Of a stretch of DNA of 64,000 bases, positions 57,183 to 64,000 are shown piece by piece; within the stretch, counting starts at the first letter, position 1; each line of letters starts with the position of its first letter. A program made the translations under genes and the position numbers. The notes beneath the pieces are model-generated. The model worked only from the letters and a program-made list of their open reading frames with translations. It was not told where the DNA came from and made no database searches. Source of the stretch: an uncultured Collinsella sp. (GTDB taxonomy: Bacteria; Actinomycetota; Coriobacteriia; Coriobacteriales; Coriobacteriaceae); contig CABQJJ010000002.1 in assembly GCA_902464485.1 (NCBI GenBank), forward strand, positions 56,196 to 120,195, written 5' to 3'.

Positions 57183-58184
57183 TTACTTCGCGGCGCCGGG
57201 GATGCCGTGGGAGGGTTTGGCGGTTTTGGCTCCGTTTACGATGGCGGTTTGCAAAGCCCTTACGGCGAGCATGCCCAGCAGGTCTAGAGGAACGGCGGCA
57301 CTTGCCTGGGCGCCCAGTTTGCCGCTGGCGAGGGTGTAGATGGTGTCGCCGTCGTTGGTGGTGTGTGTGGGGCGGATGGCGTGCGCGTAGGCGTCTGCGG
57401 CCATCTGAGAGACCTTGGTGGCCTGGGCCTTAGTGAGCTCCATGTTGGTGACGATGCAGCTGATGGTGGTGTTGGTGCGATCGAGCGGCATTTGCATGGA
57501 GCCGGCGGCGGCAAAGGCGGCGAGCTCCATGTCGACGATCTGGTCGCTATCGGCTGCGGCGCGCATGCCGGCGACCCACTCGCCAGTGGCCGGGTCGACG
57601 ACGTTGCCGCAGGCGTTAACCGAGACCACGGCGCCCACCTTGACGGGGCCGAGTGCCACGGCGGCAGCTCCGAGGCCGGCCTTCATGCAGGTGGCGGGGC
57701 CCATGAGCTTACCTACAGTGGCGCCGGTGCCGGCGCCCACGTTGCCCTGCTCGAGCGTGGCAGGGGTGTGGTCGAGCGCCTCGCGCACGGCGGCGATGCC
57801 AGCCTCAATGTCGGGGCGTACGGTGGGGTCGCCAAAGGCAAGGTCGAAGATGCAGCTGGAGCACACGATGGGCACCTGCGTGGGACCGACGGGCAAGCCG
57901 ATGCCGCGGCTCTCGAGTTCGCGAGCGACGCCACTTGCGGCCTCCAGACCAAAGGCCGATCCGCCCGAAAGGCAGACAGCGTGGACCTTGTCGACGGTGT
58001 TCTCGGGGCGCAACAGGTCGGTCTCGCGCGATGCCGGTGCTCCGCCGCGAACGTCAACGCCGCCGGTGGCGCCCTCGGGCGCCACGATTACGGTGCAGCC
58101 GGTGCCAGCCTCCTCGTCCGTATAGTTGCCATAGCAAAAGCCGTCGACATCGCAAACGTCAATGGCTTCGAGCAGTGTGTCCAT
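57183..58184 (-). CDS. P1-family (DmpA-like) peptidase
   Basis: The 333-residue product belongs to the DmpA/ornithine-acetyltransferase fold of self-processing N-terminal nucleophile aminopeptidases. Features: GTGCTVIVAPEGATGGVDVRG, VHAVCLSGGSAFGLEAASGV, LEQGNVGAGTGATVGKLMG and DRTNTTISCIVTN, where the conserved Thr/Ser at the start of a chain segment is the expected nucleophile. It probably hydrolyses small peptides or amides. It is separated from maf by two hairpins, so probably has its own transcript. Confidence 0.88.
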   Translation of the reverse strand: MDTLLEAIDVCDVDGFCYGNYTDEEAGTGCTVIVAPEGATGGVDVRGGAPASRETDLLRPENTVDKVHAVCLSGGSAFGLEAASGVARELESRGIGLPVGPTQVPIVCSSCIFDLAFGDPTVRPDIEAGIAAVREALDHTPATLEQGNVGAGTGATVGKLMGPATCMKAGLGAAAVALGPVKVGAVVSVNACGNVVDPATGEWVAGMRAAADSDQIVDMELAAFAAAGSMQMPLDRTNTTISCIVTNMELTKAQATKVSQMAADAYAHAIRPTHTTNDGDTIYTLASGKLGAQASAAVPLDLLGMLAVRALQTAIVNGAKTAKPSHGIPGAAK

Positions 58185-58254
58185 GTTTTACTCCTATCGG
58201 TTTTCCGCCGGGCCTTATGCCCGGTCGGGATCCGTACGGTACGCCAAAATTGTA

Positions 58255-58277
58255 GGCGCTGGGGAATACCCAGCGCC
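58255..58277 (-). terminator. Hairpin after maf
   Basis: A perfect 9-bp stem GGCGCTGGG/CCCAGCGCC with a five-base loop, nine bases after the maf stop. A second CCGGGC/GCCCGG hairpin lies near 58207-58223, before the P1 peptidase start. Confidence 0.7.
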
Positions 58278-58285
58278 AGATGTAA

Positions 58286-58867
58286 TTACGAGAGTTTTTG
58301 AATCGCGCGCGCGACGCGTGCGATGGGCAGGCCCACCACGTTGTAGAAGTCGCCCGAAATGTCATGCACGAGCATGCGGCCGCCTGTGCCTTGGATGCCG
58401 TAGGCCCCGGCCTTGTCCATGGGTTCGCCGGAGGCGACGTAGCGCTCAATCTGCTCGTCGGTGAGCTCGTAGAACGTCACGTCGGTCACATCGACAAATG
58501 ACAGGCTCTCGGCGGCGTGCGGGGCTGTGGCGTCTCCGGCTCTAACGATGCAGACGCCGGTTGCGACCTGGTGCGTGCGCCCCGAGAGCTCGTGGAGCAT
58601 GGTGCGGGCTTCATCCTCGTTTGCCGGCTTACCCAAAAGCTTGCCATCGAAGGTGACGATGGTGTCGGCCGCGATGGTCAGCTCATTGGGCTCGGCGTGC
58701 TCGGCGGCAACGGCGGCAGCCTTAGCGCGAGCTAAGCGCTCGACAAGCGTGAGCGGGGCCTCGCCGTCAAAAGGGGTCTCGTCGATATCGGCGGGGATGA
58801 CGCGAATGTTGTAGCCCGCTTCACGCATGAGCTCAATGCGGCGCGGCGATTGCGAAGCCAAAATCAT
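58286..58867 (-). CDS. maf: Maf-family nucleoside triphosphate pyrophosphatase
   Basis: A 193-residue house-cleaning NTP pyrophosphatase, probably on dTTP/UTP or modified nucleotides. It has ILASQSPRRIELMREAGY, IAADTIVTFDGKLLGKP and the C-terminal SGEPMDKAGAYGIQGTGG. The start ATG overlaps the stop of the upstream DJ-1/PfpI gene by four bases (ATGA), so the pair is coupled. Confidence 0.94.
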   Translation of the reverse strand: MILASQSPRRIELMREAGYNIRVIPADIDETPFDGEAPLTLVERLARAKAAAVAAEHAEPNELTIAADTIVTFDGKLLGKPANEDEARTMLHELSGRTHQVATGVCIVRAGDATAPHAAESLSFVDVTDVTFYELTDEQIERYVASGEPMDKAGAYGIQGTGGRMLVHDISGDFYNVVGLPIARVARAIQKLS

Positions 58868-59406
58868 AGCTGGATGCCCTCAGCGACCTTCTCGACAGCC
58901 TTGTCGCCGGCGAGCGTGCGCAGCAGTTCAAGCGCAAAGGGGAGCGACTGGGCCATGCCGCTGGCGGTGATGATGTTGCCGTCGTGTGTGACCTTGTCGC
59001 CGGTATAAGCGCCCTCGGGGAAACTCTTCTCAAAGCCGGGGAAGCACGTGGCGCGGCGTCCCTCGAGCAGGTCAAGCTCGCCCAGGATAAACGGGGCGGC
59101 GCAGATGGCGGCAACATGCTTGGTCGCGGCGAACTCGCAGACTACGTCGCAGACGCGCTGGTCGGCGCGCAGGTTGGTGGCGCCGGGCAGACCGCCGGGC
59201 AGCACGACGCAGTCATACTCGTCAAAGTTAATCTCGTCAAAGAGTGCGTCGCAAGTTACGGGAATCTGCAGCGAGCTTACGACCTCGCGCGTGGGCATGA
59301 TCGAGACGAGCGTGGCGCGCACACCGCCGCGACGCATGACATCGACCATGGTCAGGCATTCAATCGTTTCAAAGCCATCGGCGGCAAGAACGGCAACGCT
59401 GGGCAT
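58864..59406 (-). CDS. DJ-1/PfpI-family protein
   Basis: A 180-residue member of the DJ-1/ThiJ superfamily. The Glu of AADGFETIECL and the nucleophilic Cys of HVAAICAAPFILGELDLL mark the active site, and CVVLPGGLPGATNLRAD precedes it. DJ-1-type members have deglycase/glyoxalase or chaperone activity. The ATG at 59406 is five bases after AAAGGAA; the long upstream open frame has no such site. It is coupled to maf. Confidence 0.9.
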   Translation of the reverse strand: MPSVAVLAADGFETIECLTMVDVMRRGGVRATLVSIMPTREVVSSLQIPVTCDALFDEINFDEYDCVVLPGGLPGATNLRADQRVCDVVCEFAATKHVAAICAAPFILGELDLLEGRRATCFPGFEKSFPEGAYTGDKVTHDGNIITASGMAQSLPFALELLRTLAGDKAVEKVAEGIQL

Positions 59407-59496
59407 AAGGGTTCCTTTCATAGGGCGGCATACAATTAGCCGTCTTATACCCCGAAGACCCCCTTTTGCCACGTCCAATTTTCCAATGTTTAAAAA

Positions 59497-59548
59497 GGAG
59501 CGGGGATTAAAAATCATCATGAAGCGTGTGATTTTAAACCTCCGCTCC
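59497..59548 (-). terminator. Long imperfect hairpin after the methyltransferase gene
   Basis: GGAGCGG...ATTAAAAATCA pairs with TGATTTTAAACCTCCGCTCC (59497-59518 with 59529-59548) apart from small bulges. It has an AT-rich stem top and lies in the gap between the leftward RlmD-type gene and the leftward DJ-1 gene. Confidence 0.6.
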
Positions 59549-59584
59549 AGAAAAATCATTGGGCGAAGGTCATGGGCGATTGGA

Positions 59585-60898
59585 TTAGTTGCGCTTGAGG
59601 TGGACGACGGTTTCGCAGTGGAAGGTTTGCGGGAATAGGTCGACCGGCGTGATCTTGACGGGGGAGAAAGTGCCCTCCTCGACAAAGCGTTTGAGGTCGC
59701 GCGCCAGGGTGGCCGGATCGCAGCTTACGTAGGCTACGTCGCGTGCGCTCGTGCTGGCGATGAGGCCGATGGCCTCGGGCGCCAGGCCTGCGCGCGGCGG
59801 ATCGACCACCAGGACATCGGCATCCTGGTCTGGGAATTCGCGCACGGCATCGCCGCCGATGACGTCGACGTTATCGAGCTTGTTGATTTCCAGGTTGCGA
59901 CGCAGGTCGCGCACGGCCGGACCGTAGGCCTCGACGGCGGCGACGTAATCGCAGCGGCGGGCGAGCGGCAAGGTAAAGGTGCCGGCGCCGCAGTACAGGT
60001 CCACGGCAAGCTCGTTTTCTTGTGGGTCGAGCGCATCCATGACGAGCTCGATCAAAATCTCGGCTCCCTTGGTGTTGACCTGGAAAAACGACGGGGCGGA
60101 CAGGCGCATCTGGCCTTCGGCGATATTCTCGGTCCACGAGCCCTCGCCGGCGAGCATCTCGACTTTGGAGACACGGCGGGCTTTCTTTTCGCCCTTGCTC
60201 ATCACACGCACGATGCTCGTGGGATGAGCGGCGTCCCCCAGCACGCGGGAGACCTGCGAGCGCGGAAAAGAGCCTGTGGGCGTCCAGAGTGCGACCTCGA
60301 GTGCCTTGGTGCGGCGCGATGCGCGAATGCCCACGCGTTCGAGCCCCAAGTCATGGCTGCCGCTTAGATAGTTGAGCGCACCGACGACTGACTTGAGTGC
60401 CTTAGGAAAACGCTTATCGAACAGTGGGCACGAATCGACGGTCACGATCTTGCTGGGATCGACGCCGTGCATGCCAAGGCGCACGCGACCGTTAACGACG
60501 GTCGGCTCCAGCTCGATCTTATTGCGGTAGCCCCAGTCGTCCCTGGTATGGCGGATAGGCTGGACAAGATTGTTGACCTGCTCGGGGGTGAACTTGCCAA
60601 TGCGCTCGAGTGTAGAGCGCAGGTTTTGCTCTTTGGCGGCGAGCTGCGTGGTGCGCGAGAGATTGCCCCACGAACAACCGCCGCAGATGCCAACGAAGGG
60701 ACAGGGGGGCTGAATGCGATCGGGGCTCGGCTCCAGAATCTCGGTCGTGCGGGCGCGCATAAACGACTTGCCGTCCTGCACGACCTCGGCTTCGACGGTG
60801 TCGCCTGCCACGGCGCCCTGCACAAAGACGGCCTTGCCGCTGTCGGCGTGCGCCAGTCCGTCGGCGCCGTATGTCATCGATTCTATAGTGAGCTTCAT
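59585..60898 (-). CDS. RlmD/TrmA-family RNA (uracil-C5)-methyltransferase
   Basis: The 437-residue product has an N-terminal TRAM RNA-binding domain (VFVQGAVAGDTVEAEVVQ), an iron-sulfur cluster site CPFVGICGGCSWGN plus the Cys of VDSCPLFDKR, and a Rossmann methyltransferase domain with VDLYCGAGTFTLPLARRC, VVDPPRAGLAPEAI and the catalytic YVSCDPATLARDLKRF. It methylates uracil-C5 in 23S rRNA or tRNA; which site is not clear. The ATG at 60898 is preferred over upstream in-frame codons because the protein then begins MKLTIESM. Confidence 0.93.
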   Translation of the reverse strand: MKLTIESMTYGADGLAHADSGKAVFVQGAVAGDTVEAEVVQDGKSFMRARTTEILEPSPDRIQPPCPFVGICGGCSWGNLSRTTQLAAKEQNLRSTLERIGKFTPEQVNNLVQPIRHTRDDWGYRNKIELEPTVVNGRVRLGMHGVDPSKIVTVDSCPLFDKRFPKALKSVVGALNYLSGSHDLGLERVGIRASRRTKALEVALWTPTGSFPRSQVSRVLGDAAHPTSIVRVMSKGEKKARRVSKVEMLAGEGSWTENIAEGQMRLSAPSFFQVNTKGAEILIELVMDALDPQENELAVDLYCGAGTFTLPLARRCDYVAAVEAYGPAVRDLRRNLEINKLDNVDVIGGDAVREFPDQDADVLVVDPPRAGLAPEAIGLIASTSARDVAYVSCDPATLARDLKRFVEEGTFSPVKITPVDLFPQTFHCETVVHLKRN

Positions 60899-61011
60899 AT
60901 CCCTGCCTGTCATTCGCGTTGTTGTCTGCACCATGGTAGCAGGGAAAAGCGTCCCTCATCTGAGGCTTTCCTCAAATGCGGGGCGCTTCTACAAACCGCT
61001 TCTACAAACGT

Positions 61012-63420
61012 CTATTTCGTCTTGCCGGTAATGAGTGTCTTAAGGCCTAGGCCGATCAGGCCCAGTCCCATACGCACGCGACCGGGGCGATGGCGCTCGA
61101 TGGCCTTGGTCTTGCTAACGGGCTGCTTGCGGCGGGCGCTCTTCTCGGACGCGGGCTTGGCCGCCTGCGGTTGTGGCCGAGGAGTAGGCTCGGACTCGGG
61201 CTCTATGACGGTTGCCTGGACCTTCTGGACCTCTGGTGCAGCCGACTGCGGTTCGGGCTCAGGTTGGGATGCGATCGCGGGTTCTGCCTCGGTGGCGGCC
61301 TCGGCGTTGCGATAGGCACGCTCCAGCAGAGCTTCCTGCGAGTTGAAGGGCTTCTCGCCCTCTTTGCGCTCCACCGGAACCCAGGTGCCGTCACTCGTCA
61401 GGCTGCGTGCCTTCACGTTGTCGCGCAGCTGCATGCCCATGTACTCGTGCACCAGGGCGCGGCAGGTGGGGTCGAGCACGGGGAAGGCGATCTCCACGCG
61501 GTGCTCGGTGTTGCGCGTCATCATGTCTGCCGAGCTCAGGTAGATCATGTCCGAGTCCACGCCGAAGGCGTAGACGCGCGCATGCTCCAAAAAGCGTCCG
61601 ACGATGGAGCGCACGTGCACGTTCTCGGTCTTGCCTGGAACACCGGGCTTGAGGCACGAGATGCCGCGGATAATCATGTCCACGCGGACTCCTGCGCACG
61701 ATGCCTCGGCAATCTTGTCGATGACCTCGCGGTCGGTGAGCGAGTTGAGCTTAAAGAACACACGGGCGGGCTCGCCAGCGAGGGCGCGCTGGATTTCGCG
61801 ATCCAGGCCGCGCATGATGAGCGGCTTGAGGCCCACGGGCGCCACGCCCAGGAAGCGGTAATCGCCGCGCAGGTTGCCCAGCGACAGGTTGCGGAAGAAC
61901 AGGTTGGCGTCCTCGCCGATGCCGGGATGCGCGGTCATGAGCATAAAGTCGCTGTAGAGCTTGGCCGTCTTCTCGTTAAAGTTGCCGGTGCCCAAAAGCG
62001 TCAGACGGGTAAGCGCCATGCCCTCGCGATAGGTGAGCTGGCAGATCTTGGAGTGGCACTTAAAGCCCTCGGAGCCGTAGATGACGGTGCAGCCTGCCTC
62101 TTCCAGACGCTCGGCCCACTCGATGTTGTTTTGCTCGTCAAAGCGGGCGCGGAGCTCCATGAGCACCGTGACCTCTTTGCCGTTTTCGGCAGCATCAATG
62201 AGCGACTCGCACAGGCGGCTTTGTTTGGCCACGCGGTAGAGCGTGATGCGCAGCGAGATGCACTCGGGGTCGTAGGCTGCCTCGTGCACCAGGTCCAAGA
62301 ACGGGTTCATGGCCTCGTACGGGTAAAAGAGCAGCTTGTCGTGCTGCAGCACCTGCTCGCGGATGGAGCGGGTCATATCGATGGTGGGGTTGGGCTGCGG
62401 CTTAAACGGCGTAAAGAGCAGTTCGTTGCGCAGATGCTCGGGTATTTTGCCCTCAATGCCAAAGACGTAGCCCAGGTCAAGGGGGATATCGCAGGTAAAG
62501 ACCGAGCGACGCGAGAGCTCGAGCGCTTTGCGGATGGTCTTGAGCGTTGACTTTTCGAGCGAGCCCGATATGGCGAGTACCACCGGCTGCAGACGCAGGC
62601 GCTTCTTGAGGATGCGCTTCATGTGCTGGCGGTAATCCTCTTCCTCCTCGACGCCCTCGCCGTCCGGGTCGATATCGGCATTGCGAGTGACGCGGATCAG
62701 CGCGCGGTCTAGCGGCTTGTAGGAGCCAAAGCAGCTATCCAGGCAGGCGAGAATGACGTCTTCGAGCAAGATGTAGGAGTAGGTGCCGGTGGGCGAGGGG
62801 ATTTCGACCACGCGGTTCATCGAGGCGGGAATCTCGATAAGGCCCAGCAGGCTTTCCTCGTCGGTGACGCCGTCCAGGCCACAAGCCAGATAGAGCGCGC
62901 CGTTGCGCAGGTTGGGGAAGGGGTGGCGCGGGTCGATGACCAACGGCGAGATGACCGGCGATACGTAGGCCTGGAAGTAGCGGGTTACAAAGGTGTGCTC
63001 CTCGGGCGTAAGCGAATCGATGCGGGCGCGGTGAACACCCAGAGTGTCGAGATTGCCCTCGATGCTCTTAAAGATCGACTCCCAGCGGGTAAGGAGCCCG
63101 GGCAGCTCTGCCATGACGGCATCGACCTGTTCGGAGGCGGTCATATTGCTCTTGTTGTCGACAGGCTGTTTTTTGAGTTCTGCCAGGTCGGACAGGCCGC
63201 CCACACGCACCATAAGGAATTCGTCGAGGTTGGACTCGAAGATCGAGACGAACTTAAGGCGCTCGAACAGCGGCACGGACTCATCGAAGGCCTCGTCGAG
63301 CACGCGGTTGTCAAAGCGCAGCCAGCTGAGCTCTCGATTTTGCGTGTACGAGAAGTCGCGCGGCGGCTTGCGCAGCTTAGCGGCCTTTTGCTTCTTTTCG
63401 ATTTTGCTCGGCATATGCAT
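61012..63420 (-). CDS. ppk1: Polyphosphate kinase 1
   Basis: Polymerises the gamma-phosphate of ATP into polyphosphate. The 802-residue product starts with the N-terminal domain NRELSWLRFDNRVLDEAFDE and FESNLDEFLMVRVGG. The catalytic part has CISLRITLYRVAKQSRLCES, the autophosphorylated His of GFKCHSKICQLTYREG, the second-half MIIRGISCLKPGVPGKTENV and NTEHRVEIAFPV. Family members end near here. This one has about 110 more residues: an Ala/Pro/Glu-rich linker, then a basic tail KPASEKSARRKQPVSKTKA and RMGLGLIGLGLKTL. The start is 63420 or 63414; neither has a good ribosome site. Confidence 0.95.
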   Translation of the reverse strand: MHMPSKIEKKQKAAKLRKPPRDFSYTQNRELSWLRFDNRVLDEAFDESVPLFERLKFVSIFESNLDEFLMVRVGGLSDLAELKKQPVDNKSNMTASEQVDAVMAELPGLLTRWESIFKSIEGNLDTLGVHRARIDSLTPEEHTFVTRYFQAYVSPVISPLVIDPRHPFPNLRNGALYLACGLDGVTDEESLLGLIEIPASMNRVVEIPSPTGTYSYILLEDVILACLDSCFGSYKPLDRALIRVTRNADIDPDGEGVEEEEDYRQHMKRILKKRLRLQPVVLAISGSLEKSTLKTIRKALELSRRSVFTCDIPLDLGYVFGIEGKIPEHLRNELLFTPFKPQPNPTIDMTRSIREQVLQHDKLLFYPYEAMNPFLDLVHEAAYDPECISLRITLYRVAKQSRLCESLIDAAENGKEVTVLMELRARFDEQNNIEWAERLEEAGCTVIYGSEGFKCHSKICQLTYREGMALTRLTLLGTGNFNEKTAKLYSDFMLMTAHPGIGEDANLFFRNLSLGNLRGDYRFLGVAPVGLKPLIMRGLDREIQRALAGEPARVFFKLNSLTDREVIDKIAEASCAGVRVDMIIRGISCLKPGVPGKTENVHVRSIVGRFLEHARVYAFGVDSDMIYLSSADMMTRNTEHRVEIAFPVLDPTCRALVHEYMGMQLRDNVKARSLTSDGTWVPVERKEGEKPFNSQEALLERAYRNAEAATEAEPAIASQPEPEPQSAAPEVQKVQATVIEPESEPTPRPQPQAAKPASEKSARRKQPVSKTKAIERHRPGRVRMGLGLIGLGLKTLITGKTK

Positions 63421-63969
63421 CTGTCCGTTCAGTCCCTACGGGGGACGGTAGCCTAACACTATTTCCTATTGTCTCAATTTAGTCGACCTATGGCGCGGAC
63501 GTATCGCGCGAACGGTATCTTTACCTACTTATTACGCTGACAATCCGAAGCACTAACGTCCGGTGCTTTGAGCAAGCGATCTATATCCTCACTCAACTGG
63601 TGAGAATGTATGAATAAGAATGATAGCAAGCTGAATATAATCGAATGTAGGTCGAATCGAGGGCAAGCGTCATTTATATGCAGAAAACCGTTTTCGCTAT
63701 GCAATTTTGAATCATGGATAACTTTGGGTGTTCAATCTTGATTTCCTAGAAAAATAACGTTTACCTAGGAAAATCTGCTTTACGAAACTGAAGTGCATTA
63801 TGGGAAATCATATGCGATATACCGTTCATCGTACTTTGCTGACCGTTCAGGGGCGAGGTGGCATTACGAATGGAATTTGGATATAACTAGAGCTGTCAGC
63901 AAGCAGCGTCCCATACGGAGGGGCGCTGATACATTCGGCCAGTAAGGCCCGAAAGAAAGGTAGGAGGCC
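63421..63969. other. AT-rich divergent regulatory region between ppk1 and arcA-like gene
   Basis: No gene is seen in 549 bases, which are much more AT-rich than the surroundings. Features: TATAAT at 63636-63641, a perfect inverted repeat TTTCCTAG/CTAGGAAA (63742-63749 with 63765-63772), and leader hairpins near 63915-63955 (GCGTCCC/GGGGCGC and TTCGGCC/GGCCCGAA). A regulator site for the arginine deiminase pathway is plausible. Confidence 0.45.
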
Positions 63970-64000
63970 ATGACGAAAGGTCTGCACGTGCCTTCCGAGA
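63970..64000 (+). CDS. arcA: Start of a probable arginine deiminase, truncated by window edge
   Basis: An ATG eight bases after the start of TAGGAGGCC opens MTKGLHVPSE, which matches the typical beginning of arginine deiminases (M-x-G-x-H-V-x-S-E-I-G). Only ten codons are visible, so the assignment rests on that motif and the strong ribosome site. Confidence 0.5.
   Translation, partial: MTKGLHVPSE

Noticed and set aside
59407..59685. N-terminal extension of the DJ-1/PfpI protein
   Set aside because: Upstream residues are low-quality, overlap the methyltransferase end region, and a proper ribosome site marks ATG 59406.
1..64000. tRNA, rRNA and CRISPR arrays
   Set aside because: I scanned by eye for T-loop motifs, rRNA cores and regularly spaced repeats and found none; a tRNAscan or minced run would settle it.

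Overview
The window is a stretch of high-GC Gram-positive chromosome, most likely from Collinsella or a close relative in the Coriobacteriia (gut Actinobacteria). This is judged from gene content and codon style, not from a database search. Supporting signs are the GC-rich codon use with frequent GTG/TTG starts, AGGAGG-type ribosome sites, the acetate/lactate fermentation genes (ldh, two acetate kinases, pta), a sortase-anchored C69 dipeptidase, ECF transporters, and the start of a probable arginine deiminase at the right edge. I see no rRNA, tRNA, CRISPR array or complete insertion sequence.

Layout. 1-1.6 kb: an SOS-controlled Y-family polymerase and an orphan half of an iron alcohol dehydrogenase. 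1.7-3.4 kb: pgi. 3.5-6.5 kb: a leftward three-gene cassette (unknown protein, ClpP-like protease, soluble VirD4/TraG-like ATPase) with no other conjugation genes. 6.9-9.4 kb: two HAD phosphatases and a PfkB sugar kinase. 9.7-11.3 kb: tatD and tcdA. 11.5-12.5 kb: an sdpRI-like ArsR/immunity pair. 12.7-14.4 kb: ettA. 14.5-16.8 kb: two unknown low-complexity proteins. 17-22.7 kb: nadE, an aminotransferase, ldh, and a DUF2974-like hydrolase bracketed by inverted repeats. 22.8-29.8 kb: ndpA, then the leftward lysine/diaminopimelate operon (lysA-dapA in one reading frame, dapB, dapH) behind a lysine riboswitch, with a divergent M20 deacetylase. 30-34.4 kb: an FxLYD protein, an HTH/Ser-Thr kinase pair, a secreted lysozyme-like protein and a MOSC protein. 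34.6-36.7 kb: an ATP-grasp ligase plus an Asp/Glu racemase, a probable D-aspartate cross-bridge module. 36.9-40.3 kb: a complete ECF transporter behind a Trp-Trp-Trp leader peptide and terminator. 40.5-43.7 kb: an anchored dipeptidase, a 30-residue membrane protein and a diacylglycerol-kinase-family enzyme. 43.8-48 kb: rnd, a YugP-type protease, xseA, xseB and hit. 48-50.2 kb: LysR plus MFS, less GC-rich. 50.3-54.4 kb: two tandem ackA genes facing pta. 54.6-56.8 kb: glf plus a glycosyltransferase. 57-63.4 kb: leftward P1 peptidase, maf, DJ-1/PfpI, RlmD/TrmA-type methyltransferase and ppk1. 63.97 kb: the start of a probable arcA.

The genes combine into several readable units. Lysine represses DAP/lysine synthesis through an RNA aptamer, and the operon uses the acetylated branch (DapH), for which an aminotransferase and an M20 deacetylase are also present. 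Tryptophan supply is probably sensed by a ribosome-stalling leader in front of an ECF importer. Pta and acetate kinase give acetate and ATP, and Ldh regenerates NAD.

The strongest unexplained signal lies between genes. Convergent gene pairs here are separated by unusually elaborate nested palindromes: a long outer inverted repeat wrapped round a separate inner hairpin. Two neighbouring copies (56843-56952 and 57046-57170) share a covarying core but have unrelated outer arms. A GGGACAGGTT-containing palindrome family recurs through the window. A multi-level structured segment lies at 23931-24116.
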